This document shows, piece by piece, positions 8,201 through 15,602 of a stretch of DNA of 22,247 nucleotides. The notes below the pieces were generated by a model. The model was not told the origin of the DNA. It did not search any database and was given only the letters and a program-made list of their open reading frames with translations. The position numbers and the translations under genes were made by a program. Each line of letters starts with the position of its first letter. The first letter of the stretch is position 1. Source of the stretch: a virus; IMG/VR virus record IMGVR_UViG_3300046010_000232, positions 1 through 22,247 of that record, one strand, 5' to 3'.

Positions 8201-9923
8201 CACATCAAGTATGGCTAGGAGCTGGTCTAGGTTTCAAGAAGGTTTCTATAACCTTGTGGGTGAGGCTCCTGAAAGAGCTCTAGTTCGTAATCCACTATTC
8301 GTAGACTTATACCGCAAGCGCCTAGAAGCCCTTGTCCGTAACGCCATTGACACATATCCTGGTGATGAAATTCCAGCATTGTATCTACGTAAACTTGAAT
8401 CTAACTCCCGTCAATGGGCAAGAGCACAGATGCGCCGTACTCTTTATGATACATCAGAGCGCGTTGAAGCAGCATCTACTATGCGTTATATCTTCCCATT
8501 CTTTGGTGCATTTGCAGATGTTATAGAAAAATGGGGCAAGATTGTTGTTGACGACCCATCTGTGATAAGAAAACTACAAACAATTTATGAATCACCAGAT
8601 CGTATGGGTATGGTTGAAGAACGCGATGGAATTAAATACATTAACATTCCTGGCGAATGGGCTAGTCGTTTAGGTCTCGGTGACCGTCCTCGTGCTATTC
8701 CAAAACCATCATTAAACCTAATTTTCCAAGGTGGTGCTTGGTGGAATCCAGGCGCTGGATGGTTTGTTCAGGCCCCGTTATCGGCTATAGTAAAAAGAAA
8801 TCCTAAGTTAGAAAAAAGTTTCTTAACTAAAGAAGTTCTTCCGTATGGGCCACAAGGCACAGGATGGACAGATTTTCTTGTTCAATCTGCTGCAGCCCGT
8901 AAAGCATTACAGCTATTTGACGAAGAAGACCCACAGCGTCAGAACCTGACAGTTCTTATCGCTGCTGAAGAGAATGCTAAATATGATGCAGGTTTGCGTG
9001 ATACAGTTCCTACTGCAAAAGAAATCAATAATAAAGTTCGTAAGATATTAGCCCTTGATGTAGCATCTCGTTTAACACTGCCTTTTGCTACCAATACCCG
9101 TAGTCCTTACCAAGTATTTATTGATGAATACCACAGATTGCGTGAAGAAGACCCACTTACAGCGACTGAAAAATTCTATCAAATGTATGGCGATGACTAC
9201 TATTATTTTACTACCTCATTATCAAAGAATAATACTGGCGTTGGTGCAACTATTGAGGCAGATGAAAGAGCAGAGAAATATAAAGATTTAATTTCAAAGA
9301 ATCCAGAGTTCGGTTGGTTTATTGTAGGTGATGCCAATGCTGGAGAATTTTCACCTGCTGTATACAGGAAGCAACGCGAATTAGCTGTTGCCCCAGGCAG
9401 CACTACTAAATTCCGTGAGTCTCAAGATGCTTACGAGGCTATCAGAGATACCAAAGTTGAAAAAGGTTGGATTACTTACAACAAAGGTATTGATAAAATA
9501 GAAGCAGTTCGTATCTCCCGCGGTCTAAAAAGCCTAGAATCTGCAGGCGCTGAAGATTTGAAACTTCTAAAGCAACAATTCATTGCAGATCTTGAAACAG
9601 AGAATAGAGATTGGGCAGACGCTAGAGGTAAAATTGATATTAACAAAGTCAATACTTTCTTGCGATATGCAAAAGATATTACTAATGATTCTCGTCTAAA
9701 AGAACGTTCAGATATCAAGACTATGGCTGAATATCTGGCTGGAAGAGAAAGAGTTAGACAGGTTCTTGCAACCCGTGAAAGCCAATCTCTAGATAACGCA
9801 AATAATGCTGACATCAAAGCAGTATGGGATGAATTTATTGGAGAACTTATTGATAAAGATGTCACCTTCAATAGAATTTATACACGTATTCTTGAAAGAG
9901 ATGATTTGAGGAAAGGCTTCTAA
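5247..9923 (+). CDS. giant virion protein, probable internal/ejection protein
   Basis: 1558 residues, the largest gene here. It lies between portal and scaffold genes, where short-tailed phages keep proteins that are packed inside the head and ejected with the DNA. Mostly alpha-helical and charged, with likely coiled coils at about 329-395 and 484-550. A hydrophobic segment LARLGYPIRNVTEGYMRI lies around 690-705. A conserved-looking block with YIFPFFGAFADVIEKWG (about 1080) and a Trp/Gly-rich patch GGAWWNPGAGW follow, then QMYGDDYYYF near 1314. It lacks the long uniform heptads of a tape measure, and no tail genes surround it. DPTGR at 53-57 recalls a motif of N4-type virion RNA polymerase, but its partner motif is missing. 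The start uses ATGA coupling with a weak ribosome site. Function is inferred from size and place. Confidence 0.8.
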   Translation: MSERAIAQSIYNELQKKYNPSAFDTMGAFNQLYNNSNKPNSLAVPMDVAKALDPTGRQEFIDAYRRQQAYRAEEAKPPGFWGKLFIKLEKAYNLAAQGVSFGLLVGEETNPLYEGKGLDTNKIRQSWEAARTVSPGRALVRTLVGQPLDLVEDAFNAATLGKSRNKAEKFIKDHLLFAANDFDIYQKEQAEEAFREQTFGRWSSFTTDVIARFVIDPFIIGGKVAKTVKAFGYATEGVGYVKSALAGETTTRKAKKVKANFEKFVEDTDGLGTADLFRIKAIRESANPATLADVLAQANKIDDVATRHKAKADIILWAQGDAQAAGNLIARHEDIAARIANLEDEITAAKYLGSSTDKVTGQLTMDLVNQGDNLEKNQILLKTLQTELDDTYKTLDLAGSLSPNAVPRFGVTTKARQFLTFSDDTAVGKKFTDLRNGAAGPVVRFLQGFAYKRPRGWIDFTDNQSVQTLDNMLNRVRDFSTQQKRLYVEKVDNLKAKLQVAKTPEEAKVLKQEIDKLEADVKQAEFSPEKRNELFDKYTSAADADARAAAYIEIEEELFSTVARQFGFTNEKDVLAAWRKYSTARNSARNLIRERAYTGAGTKTPEGQFIPAGSKVAPIEGGEGILNVVALPLNETQLLRQLPTLDIDQMYNSLMRYTRAQRGKPYEMGAIAQSKLMNIGDGLDSLLKFEVLARLGYPIRNVTEGYMRIMSTVGPMAIMNRVAYGLGAAGKNIINSKFKNASTEDVFKWSNNVKLETKKQELEALMDVADDPELIARQIAEIDAMLAGKVPVIDKFGMGLNEIRIGNKVITVEDALGATPQQAAFIRDRFITNASQIVDDHFTEANKAFRNSFETTGDWVIVNGNDEGWEQAYIRVVNRQIRGSKLTRILLQDKPREALVAEARTFLLKNPEGRRILRNLALGREVDDIIQANLENIDNVFPAFAAGLRRVSADRAINADDIKLFFANAVDRPSINAAQISNANGTSSMARSWSRFQEGFYNLVGEAPERALVRNPLFVDLYRKRLEALVRNAIDTYPGDEIPALYLRKLESNSRQWARAQMRRTLYDTSERVEAASTMRYIFPFFGAFADVIEKWGKIVVDDPSVIRKLQTIYESPDRMGMVEERDGIKYINIPGEWASRLGLGDRPRAIPKPSLNLIFQGGAWWNPGAGWFVQAPLSAIVKRNPKLEKSFLTKEVLPYGPQGTGWTDFLVQSAAARKALQLFDEEDPQRQNLTVLIAAEENAKYDAGLRDTVPTAKEINNKVRKILALDVASRLTLPFATNTRSPYQVFIDEYHRLREEDPLTATEKFYQMYGDDYYYFTTSLSKNNTGVGATIEADERAEKYKDLISKNPEFGWFIVGDANAGEFSPAVYRKQRELAVAPGSTTKFRESQDAYEAIRDTKVEKGWITYNKGIDKIEAVRISRGLKSLESAGAEDLKLLKQQFIADLETENRDWADARGKIDINKVNTFLRYAKDITNDSRLKERSDIKTMAEYLAGRERVRQVLATRESQSLDNANNADIKAVWDEFIGELIDKDVTFNRIYTRILERDDLRKGF

Positions 9924-10690
9924 TGAGTGCTTATGATAGATTAACTTCGGGTTTAGCTGGCGAAACAGGTTACGCTACCGCTTATACAGGTCAAGTATAT
10001 CTTGGTTCTCAAAAGGTTCCTGGTTACACAACTCAAAGTCCTACAGGTGGAACATATACTGTTAAGGCATCAACTAAAGACCTTACAGAGACTACGGCTC
10101 AGGCCCAAGCCCGCTACCTAACAGATGCTCAACTACGCGAAAAGTGGAATACAGCTTTGCGTAAAAATGGATTTGGCACAGACCCTATTCAAGCTCGTGC
10201 CTTATGGGACATATCTGTAGCTGGCGCTTCTGACTGGTATGCCACATCTAACGGTCAGCAAAAGATTACTCCAGAGCAATATCTTGGTTGGTATTCAAGT
10301 GGCAAGAAGAAGAAGGGTCCAGCCCTTCCTTCTCGTCAAGTATATCAGGTAACTGAGGATGAGATTGATGCAGATATTGATGAAATCTTACAAAGAAGAG
10401 CAGGGCGTACTTTACAAGATACCGACAGAAGCGAAGATTGGTATAACGATTTAGTAAGCGGTATCAATAAACTTTATAGTAAGGGTATTGTAACCACTGT
10501 TGAAAAAGTCAAAAACCCTAAAACTGGTAAAATGGAAACTGTTACCACTCAAACTCCTGAGTTTTCTAAAGAAGAAATTACTAAAAGAATTACTTCTGCA
10601 GTTGAAGAAGCAGATCCATTATCAGTTCAACGCAAGCAAGACCTTGACTTTGCTAACTGGGCATTTGGTAAGATGGGTGGTGGACGCTAG
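9923..10690 (+). CDS. virion-associated protein of unknown function
   Basis: 255 residues, starting one base inside the stop of the giant protein (TAATG) after a GAGGAAAGG ribosome site. A beta-rich, Gly/Thr-rich N terminus (about 1-55) precedes a helical region containing LTDAQLREKWNTALRKNGFG, and a motif YLGWYSSGKKKKGP ends the globular-looking part. The C-terminal half is helical and acidic (DEIDADIDEILQRRAG) and finishes with GKMGGGR. No catalytic motif is apparent. Tight coupling with the giant protein and the two genes after it suggests a four-gene set that assembles together, perhaps an internal head or tail-vertex complex. I do not recognise a named family. Confidence 0.75.
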   Translation: MSAYDRLTSGLAGETGYATAYTGQVYLGSQKVPGYTTQSPTGGTYTVKASTKDLTETTAQAQARYLTDAQLREKWNTALRKNGFGTDPIQARALWDISVAGASDWYATSNGQQKITPEQYLGWYSSGKKKKGPALPSRQVYQVTEDEIDADIDEILQRRAGRTLQDTDRSEDWYNDLVSGINKLYSKGIVTTVEKVKNPKTGKMETVTTQTPEFSKEEITKRITSAVEEADPLSVQRKQDLDFANWAFGKMGGGR

Positions 10691-11610
10691 TGGCTGAAAT
10701 AGACGAGAGAACGCAAGCAGCCGCTAAAGCTGCAGCCGCTAAAACAGCAGAAGGTATGCCAAAGATAGACCCAAAGACTGGAATCTTTGAAGGTATGTTT
10801 ACTGGAAAGTATGGCGTATTTGAAGCGCTACAATTCCATCCAATCTATGGAGCAGAGTTACGTGAGATAAAAGCAGCGCTTGCTGCAGGTAATCAAGCTC
10901 TTGCTGACACCCTTTGGAATAAATCTAAGTGGGGTCGTCTAGATACAGATGCACAAAATCGCATCTTGATGGAGTTTGAAAACGATACTCTTTACAAAGA
11001 AAAATTAAAGTCTTGGCTTGTAAATATCAAACGCCAACTTGCACAGCGTGGATTAAAAGCAGATGATGCAACCCTTGAGAAGTATTACAAAGATGGTATT
11101 GATGATGAAACTATCTTTGACGAACTTGCTGGCGGTATATCTGCTAAAGGTGCAGCAGGTGAAATAGGCGATGCTCTATCTAGTCTGCGTGGTGTTGCCC
11201 GTGCTAATGGTTTCAACTTAGAAAAAGACTTTGGCTTGCAGTTAGATGGCTGGCTACAGCGTATATCTAAAGGTGAATCTCTTGATGACTTTGCCCGCAT
11301 TATTAGACAGCAAGCTAAGTTAGGTCTACCTGAAAAGGTAGGAGCCTTGCTTGATGAAGGTCTAGACCTAGATAATATCTATGCTCCATATAGAACTCGT
11401 ATGGCTAACCTGTTAGAGCTAACTCCAGATGCTATTAGCCTAGATGATCCGCTACTGCGTAGCGCCTATGGACAAGACAAAGAAATGTCTCTTTATGATT
11501 TCCAACGTGCAGTCCGTAAAGACCCACGCTGGCAGTATACCGATAATGCTAGAGAAGAAGTATCTAGCGTAGCTCTTAATGTACTTCGTGACTTCGGATT
11601 CCAGGGGTAG
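10690..11610 (+). CDS. probable phage structural protein, helical
   Basis: 306 residues from GTG 10690, which overlaps the preceding TAG by one base. The N terminus is Ala/Lys-rich. The remainder is almost wholly helical. The C-terminal domain (about 225-306) shows the pattern DNIYAPYRTRMANLLEL, then LDDPLLRSAYG, MSLYDFQRAVRKDPRW and VLRDFGFQG. I remember this pattern from virion proteins of many actinobacterial and environmental phages, where it is an unnamed domain. It probably works with its neighbours on both sides. An ATG alternative start is not needed because the GTG has GGTGG upstream and is coupled. The precise role is unknown. Confidence 0.75.
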   Translation: MAEIDERTQAAAKAAAAKTAEGMPKIDPKTGIFEGMFTGKYGVFEALQFHPIYGAELREIKAALAAGNQALADTLWNKSKWGRLDTDAQNRILMEFENDTLYKEKLKSWLVNIKRQLAQRGLKADDATLEKYYKDGIDDETIFDELAGGISAKGAAGEIGDALSSLRGVARANGFNLEKDFGLQLDGWLQRISKGESLDDFARIIRQQAKLGLPEKVGALLDEGLDLDNIYAPYRTRMANLLELTPDAISLDDPLLRSAYGQDKEMSLYDFQRAVRKDPRWQYTDNAREEVSSVALNVLRDFGFQG

Positions 11611-11612
11611 TA

Positions 11613-13052
11613 ATGGCTGAAACAACATTTAAGGCAATTCCTTTTGAAAAATTAAATCCTGAGACTCAATCAGTTATTGAAGCCAATGCCAAATTCCAAG
11701 GTATGACACCAGAGCAATACTATGAATCTCGTGGTGGCGTAAATAGATCTGGTTACTATGGAGATACCTACCAAGCAGCAGAAAAAAGCAATAGACCATA
11801 TATGACAGAAGAAGAATATGCTGCTGTTATTGCGGACTTAAATGCAAAAGGCGTAAAAGGAACTTCTCGTGGTGCTGCAATAAATATTGCAACCGCTAAA
11901 AAAGCGTTTGATGCTGCTAAGGCACGTGGTCTTTCTGATGATGCAGCAACTATTGAATCTGGTTACAATCCATACACTGGTGAAACTGCCACAATAACAG
12001 AAGTAGTAAATCCAAAAACTGGAAATCCAGAAATTGTTTTTACTCGTGGAGATGAGTATGTCTTTGCTGACGGAAGTACAGTAAAGATAAATAGCGCTAC
12101 CGTTGCTGGAAATTCTTATTACAATCTTGGCAGTGGTTCTAGTTCTGCCTCGCTTGCTGCTCAACAGGCAGCACAAGCGGCTGCAGAAGAAAAGCGCCGT
12201 CAAGGACAGTCTGCCTACAATTTGTTATTTGAACAATTTAACCAATATGGACTTGGCGCTTTAGTAGCGCCATTGCAAGGATTTATTGTAGAAGGATTAT
12301 CTCCAGCAGAGTTTACTTTGCGCCTAAGAGATACTGATGCCTATAAGAAGCGTTTTGCTGCTAATCAATCTCGTATTCAAAGAGGTCTACGTGCTTTATC
12401 TGAGGCAGAATATATTGGTCTTGAAGACCAGTATCAGAATGTAATGCGTAACTATGGTCTGCCAACGTCTTATTACACTCGCGGAGATATGGGCCGTCAA
12501 GAAGGATTTGAGAAGTTTATTGGCGGAGATGTATCTGCTGCAGAACTTGAAGATCGTATTATTACTGCACAGAGTCGCGTTCTTAATGCTGCTCCACAGG
12601 TAGCCCAATCGCTACGTCAGTTCTATCCAGAGATTACTGGTGGAGATATTTTAGCCTACGCCTTAGACCCTGATAAGGCTCTAAATGAAATCAAGCGTAA
12701 GGTAGGAGCTGCTGAAATTGGAGCAGGTGCTGCGATAGCAGGACTAGCAACAGGTCTTTCCAGAGCAGAAGAACTACAGCGCTACGGAGTGACTGGTGAG
12801 CAAGCACGAGCTGGTTACCAGACAATCGGAGAGTTCCTGCCAAGAGCATCACAACTTGGAGATATTTACGCAAAACAAGGTCTTGGTCCATTTACTCAGA
12901 CCACTGCTGAAGAAGAAGTTTTTGGCACTACAGGTGCTGTAGAAGCAGGTAAGAAACGTAGAAAACTTGCTCAACTTGAACAAGCGCAATTTGGTGGCAC
13001 ATCAGGTGCTGCACAAGGCGCACTAGCCCGCGAACGCGCAGGGCAATACTAA
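11613..13052 (+). CDS. probable phage structural protein with long helical domain
   Basis: 479 residues, ATG 2 nt after the previous stop with AGGGG upstream. The N terminus (1-150) is mixed and includes a small beta unit (TRGDEYVFADGSTVKINS). A Gln/Ala-rich linker (SLAAQQAAQAAAEEKRRQGQ) leads to a large helical domain with YGLGALVAPLQGFIVEG, LRLRDTDAYKKRF and ISLE-like repeats, then YALDPDKALNEIKRKVGAAEIG. Related helical domains are, from memory, common in environmental phage virion proteins near the head-tail region. The C-terminal 70 residues are Gly/Ala/Gln-rich. It is the last gene before an intergenic break with two hairpins, so it may end the first transcription unit. Function unknown; ejection or internal scaffold roles are guesses. 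Confidence 0.75.
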   Translation: MAETTFKAIPFEKLNPETQSVIEANAKFQGMTPEQYYESRGGVNRSGYYGDTYQAAEKSNRPYMTEEEYAAVIADLNAKGVKGTSRGAAINIATAKKAFDAAKARGLSDDAATIESGYNPYTGETATITEVVNPKTGNPEIVFTRGDEYVFADGSTVKINSATVAGNSYYNLGSGSSSASLAAQQAAQAAAEEKRRQGQSAYNLLFEQFNQYGLGALVAPLQGFIVEGLSPAEFTLRLRDTDAYKKRFAANQSRIQRGLRALSEAEYIGLEDQYQNVMRNYGLPTSYYTRGDMGRQEGFEKFIGGDVSAAELEDRIITAQSRVLNAAPQVAQSLRQFYPEITGGDILAYALDPDKALNEIKRKVGAAEIGAGAAIAGLATGLSRAEELQRYGVTGEQARAGYQTIGEFLPRASQLGDIYAKQGLGPFTQTTAEEEVFGTTGAVEAGKKRRKLAQLEQAQFGGTSGAAQGALARERAGQY

Positions 13053-13057
13053 GCCTG

Positions 13058-13135
13058 CTAACGGAACGACTGGCCCGTTAGAGAGACACCAACACCAGGA
13101 GTAGAAGCCATACAGAAAGCCCCCGAATCTGTATG
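13058..13135. repeat. two perfect hairpins in the pre-scaffold intergenic region
   Basis: CTAACGG (13058-13064) pairs with CCGTTAG (13075-13081), and CATACAGA (13109-13116) pairs with TCTGTATG (13128-13135), loops 10 and 11 nt. Neither is followed by a T-run. They occupy the only gap of more than 100 nt after the leader, just before the genes that must be made in largest amount (scaffold and capsid). They may be processing sites, mRNA-stabilising hairpins or part of a terminator-promoter junction. Confidence 0.5.
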
Positions 13136-13173
13136 AGGTCTACGTAAACTAAAAACGAATGGGAGAAGGACCT

Positions 13174-13644
13174 ATGTCCAACTACGACTACGAAGATGAC
13201 GACTTTGATACACCATCAAATGATGGTAATGATCTCGTCAAACAGTTGCGAAAAGCAAATAAGCAAAAAGAGAAAGAACTGGCTGACCTAAAATCTCAGT
13301 TTGAATCTATCTCAAAAGCCAACAGAGAACGAGCAATCAAAGATGCCCTCGCTAGTCGCGGGGTAAATAGCAAAATTGCTTCATTTATCCCACAGGATAT
13401 AGACCCAACTGAAGAGTCTGTATCTAAATGGCTGGAAGATTATGCCGATGTATTTGGCTATGAAACCCAGTCAAACCAGGCAACACCTAATGTAGATCCA
13501 AAGCAGGCTGCTGCATATCAGCGGATGACCAATGCTGTAGAACAGGGAGCAACTCCTGAGTTCCAAGCAGACGTTCATCGTAAGTTGATGAATGCAAATA
13601 GCCGTGAAGAACTGGATGAAATTATTAGGTCGTCTGGTCTCTAA
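13174..13644 (+). CDS. capsid scaffolding protein
   Basis: 156 residues. It precedes the major capsid gene, the usual scaffold position. The very acidic N terminus (SNYDYEDDDFDTPSND) is followed by a charged coiled-coil-like helix (LVKQLRKANKQKEKELADLKSQ, residues about 20-42) and a C-terminal helical part ending in SREELDEIIRSSGL. Small, highly charged, helical proteins of this type guide procapsid assembly and leave before DNA packaging. I chose ATG 13174 because GGGAGAAGG ends 4 nt upstream. The ATG at 13159 would put that ribosome site inside the gene and has no good site of its own. Identification is by position and composition. Confidence 0.8.
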   Translation: MSNYDYEDDDFDTPSNDGNDLVKQLRKANKQKEKELADLKSQFESISKANRERAIKDALASRGVNSKIASFIPQDIDPTEESVSKWLEDYADVFGYETQSNQATPNVDPKQAAAYQRMTNAVEQGATPEFQADVHRKLMNANSREELDEIIRSSGL

Positions 13645-13672
13645 GACCGAACCTATCCGAAAGGCAAGATAA

Positions 13673-14614
13673 ATGGCAATTCCTACAGGTACATTGACAC
13701 AAATTTCGTCAATGCAAAACCTTGTACAGAGTGCGTACGATCAGTATGTTCGTATGGCTCTTCGCTCCATCCCAGTGATGCGTGCGTTGGCTGATGTTAA
13801 GCCAGTACAGCAAGCAATGCCAGGTTCGTCAGTTGTATTCTCCATTTACTCAGATCTCTCAACAGCGACTGGTACATTGACAGAAACTTCTGATGTTTCC
13901 TCTATTGCTCTTGGTAACCCATCACAGGTTACTGTAACACTTAATGAGTACGGCTCAGCCGTAACAACAACCAAGAAGTTGAACCTAACTTCTTTCAACG
14001 ATGTTGATTCAGCTCTTGCTGACATCATTGCTTACAACGCTGCTGATTCTATTGATAGCGTTGTAGCATCCGTTCTTACTGGTTCCACTGGAACTAACGT
14101 AATCTACGGTGGAACAGCAACTGGTACCAACTCAATCACCTCTTCAGGTACCATCACTGCAGCTAACATCCGTAAGGCTGTTGTTCAACTCCGCAGCAAC
14201 AAGGCAGTTCCTCGTATCGGAGAACTCTATGCTGCATACCTACACCCACGTCAGTCTGCTGACCTTCGTGCCGAATCAGGCACTGGTGGATTCCAGGAAC
14301 TAACCAAGTACGTTGATCGTACTCCGTTCGTTGCTGGAGCAGTCGGCGTTCTTGAAGGCGCATTCATTGTTGAAACGCCTCGCGTTCCATCTGCTGCAAA
14401 TACACAATCACCAGCCGTCACTGTTTACTCAGCGATTGTTGCTGGTCGTGAAGCACTTGCTGAAGCAACCGTTCAGGATACATCAGTTGTAATTGGTCCA
14501 GAAATTGACGCTCTGCGCCGTTTCCGCACCATCGGCTGGTACTACTTCGGTGGTTTCGCACGTCTTCGTGAAGCATCTCTATATCGTATTGAGACTGCAA
14601 CTTCTATCAACTAG
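13673..14614 (+). CDS. major capsid protein, N4-gp56-like (HK97 fold)
   Basis: 313 residues forming the icosahedral shell. The N terminus is helical (QNLVQSAYDQYVRMALRSIPVMR), followed by beta-rich Gly/Ser/Thr sequence suited to E-loop and P-domain strands, and a C terminus with DALRRFRTIGWYYFGGF and LREASLYRIE, the signature ending of the N4-gp56 capsid family as I know it. The gene follows the scaffold by 28 nt with GAAAGG upstream. Its codon choice looks more C-ending than in flanking genes, as expected for a highly expressed capsid gene, though I did not count codons. No proteolytic prodomain is obvious. Confidence is high from the C-terminal pattern together with gene order. Confidence 0.9.
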   Translation: MAIPTGTLTQISSMQNLVQSAYDQYVRMALRSIPVMRALADVKPVQQAMPGSSVVFSIYSDLSTATGTLTETSDVSSIALGNPSQVTVTLNEYGSAVTTTKKLNLTSFNDVDSALADIIAYNAADSIDSVVASVLTGSTGTNVIYGGTATGTNSITSSGTITAANIRKAVVQLRSNKAVPRIGELYAAYLHPRQSADLRAESGTGGFQELTKYVDRTPFVAGAVGVLEGAFIVETPRVPSAANTQSPAVTVYSAIVAGREALAEATVQDTSVVIGPEIDALRRFRTIGWYYFGGFARLREASLYRIETATSIN

Positions 14615-14653
14615 TAGTTGATTGACTATCGGGCAGGGCCTAGAAATCCTGCC
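14606..14653. repeat. palindrome over the capsid stop codon plus a hairpin
   Basis: ATCAACTA-G-TAGTTGAT (14606-14622) is a perfect 8-bp inverted repeat with a single central base and contains the capsid TAG stop. Close behind, GGCAGG (14632-14637) pairs with CCTGCC (14648-14653), loop 10 nt. There is no T-run. The hairpin could protect the capsid mRNA 3' end or reduce read-through into the small-gene cluster. Confidence 0.45.
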
Positions 14654-14682
14654 TGGTGGTGAGTTAATTCTGAAAGGAAGAA

Positions 14683-15006
14683 ATGCCATACACATTGACA
14701 ACGCCTTGGCGTTGGGAAACTTGGGGCGCTGATTACACTCAGTTCACTCCATACGCTCGCCTTGCTGGTAGGCCAATAACTGGTGGTTCAATAACAGGAA
14801 CTATCAATCCATTCCTTACTGATATTCCTCGCGGTTATACATTCATAGTTAATGGAACTACTGTTACCACAGAGCAGACACCAAGCCAAGACACACTGGC
14901 TGCTGCTGATTCATACTATCTTGGCGGAACTACCAATACAATCAGTGATGCTCAAGCCCAAATCTTTATAGACGCAGGATACTCGGAGTACCTTACACAA
15001 CTATGA
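14683..15006 (+). CDS. small protein after the capsid gene, unknown
   Basis: 107 residues with ATG preceded by AAAGGAAG. Trp/Tyr-rich N terminus (PYTLTTPWRWETWGADYTQF), then a Gly/Thr-rich beta segment (ITGGSITGTINPFLTDI) and a region ISDAQAQIFIDAGYSEYL ending the protein. The position straight after the major capsid gene and the beta-rich content would suit a capsid decoration or head-completion protein, but no signature supports one over the other. The stop is coupled to the following gene by ATGA. Clearly a gene; role unknown. Confidence 0.7.
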   Translation: MPYTLTTPWRWETWGADYTQFTPYARLAGRPITGGSITGTINPFLTDIPRGYTFIVNGTTVTTEQTPSQDTLAAADSYYLGGTTNTISDAQAQIFIDAGYSEYLTQL

Positions 15007-15293
15007 CAAATTCTAATTGCAGATCTGGTTGCAAGACCCAAGACCACGAATCTTATTCTGACTGCCTACAAGAAGCAAACTTCGGATTTACAGGATGCTT
15101 TCCTACTAGACGAGGTTGGGATAAAGACAAGGAAAAGACTTGGGACAAAGAATTGGATTCTTACTACTCTGCTGTAAGGCAGGGAGTAGAACCAATATCC
15201 ACCAAGAAAAAAGATATAGACGCAGCAATGATGTTATCTAATGAGGCTGGTAAAGCCTTTGACGGAAACACACTAATGTTCAAGGAGAACTAA
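15003..15293 (+). CDS. Cys-rich small protein, putative metal-binding, actinophage type
   Basis: 96 residues, starting in the stop of the previous gene (ATGA). The N terminus carries C6, C10, H15 and C21 (pattern C-x3-C-x4-H-x5-C) plus C32, which could bind zinc. The second half has WDKELDSYYSAVRQGVEP and KKDIDAAMMLSNEAGKAFDG. From memory, this combination of a Cys/His head and a WDKELD...Y..A..QG..P tail is a recurring small protein of actinobacteriophages, often near the capsid genes. This is one of my reasons for suspecting an actinobacterial host. Its biochemical role has not, as far as I know, been established. Confidence 0.75.
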   Translation: MTNSNCRSGCKTQDHESYSDCLQEANFGFTGCFPTRRGWDKDKEKTWDKELDSYYSAVRQGVEPISTKKKDIDAAMMLSNEAGKAFDGNTLMFKEN

Positions 15294-15294
15294 A

Positions 15295-15441
15295 ATGCCA
15301 GCAAATGACCCAAAGCAATATGACAGCAAGTATGTTGCAGAAGAGAACGAATACCTACCTTGGCCTTCTGATACCAACGATAAGCCTTTTATGACCTATG
15401 ACAAGCTAATGACTGGTGCTCCAGGAAAGCCTGCAAAGTGA
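15295..15441 (+). CDS. tiny acidic-aromatic protein, unknown
   Basis: 48 residues from ATG 15295, with AAGGAG about 9 nt upstream, to TGA 15439-15441. It begins MPANDPKQYDSKYVAEENEY, contains LPWPSD and ends GAPGKPAK. Unlike its neighbours it is rich in Asp, Glu, Tyr and Pro, not very basic. It has no hydrophobic segment. The strong ribosome site and the GTGA overlap with the next gene make translation likely. No family is recognised. Confidence 0.65.
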   Translation: MPANDPKQYDSKYVAEENEYLPWPSDTNDKPFMTYDKLMTGAPGKPAK

Positions 15442-15602
15442 AGAAAGCAAAAGGCGCTAAGAAAGTCGCTAAGGTTATGCGTGAGTATAAGAAGGGCGAA
15501 CTTAATATCGGCAAGTCTGCCAAGAAAGTTAAGTCCCGTAAGCAGGCTGTAGCAATCGCTCTATCTGAAGCAGGTATGTCTAAGAAGAAGAAAAAGAAGT
15601 AA
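15438..15602 (+). CDS. small basic protein, DUF6496-like
   Basis: 54 residues from GTG 15438 (GTGA overlap with the previous stop) to TAA 15600-15602. The core KVMREYKKGELNIGKSAKK followed by VKSRKQAVAIALSEAGMSKK matches the pattern I know for a domain of unknown function, which I believe is DUF6496, found in many bacteria and phages. It ends in six lysines. The RKQAVAIALSEAG segment is a probable helix. The protein is very basic and would bind nucleic acid non-specifically at least. A profile search is needed to confirm the family number; the motif itself is clear. Confidence 0.7.
   Translation: MKKAKGAKKVAKVMREYKKGELNIGKSAKKVKSRKQAVAIALSEAGMSKKKKKK

Noticed and set aside
9186-9209. YGDDYYYF in the giant protein looks like the YxDD box of reverse transcriptases.
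   Set aside because: No other reverse-transcriptase motifs precede it and the surroundings are uniformly helical virion-type sequence; short motif by chance.
13159-13173. ATG 13159 as the scaffold start.
   Set aside because: The ribosome site GGGAGAAGG lies inside this extension and serves ATG 13174.
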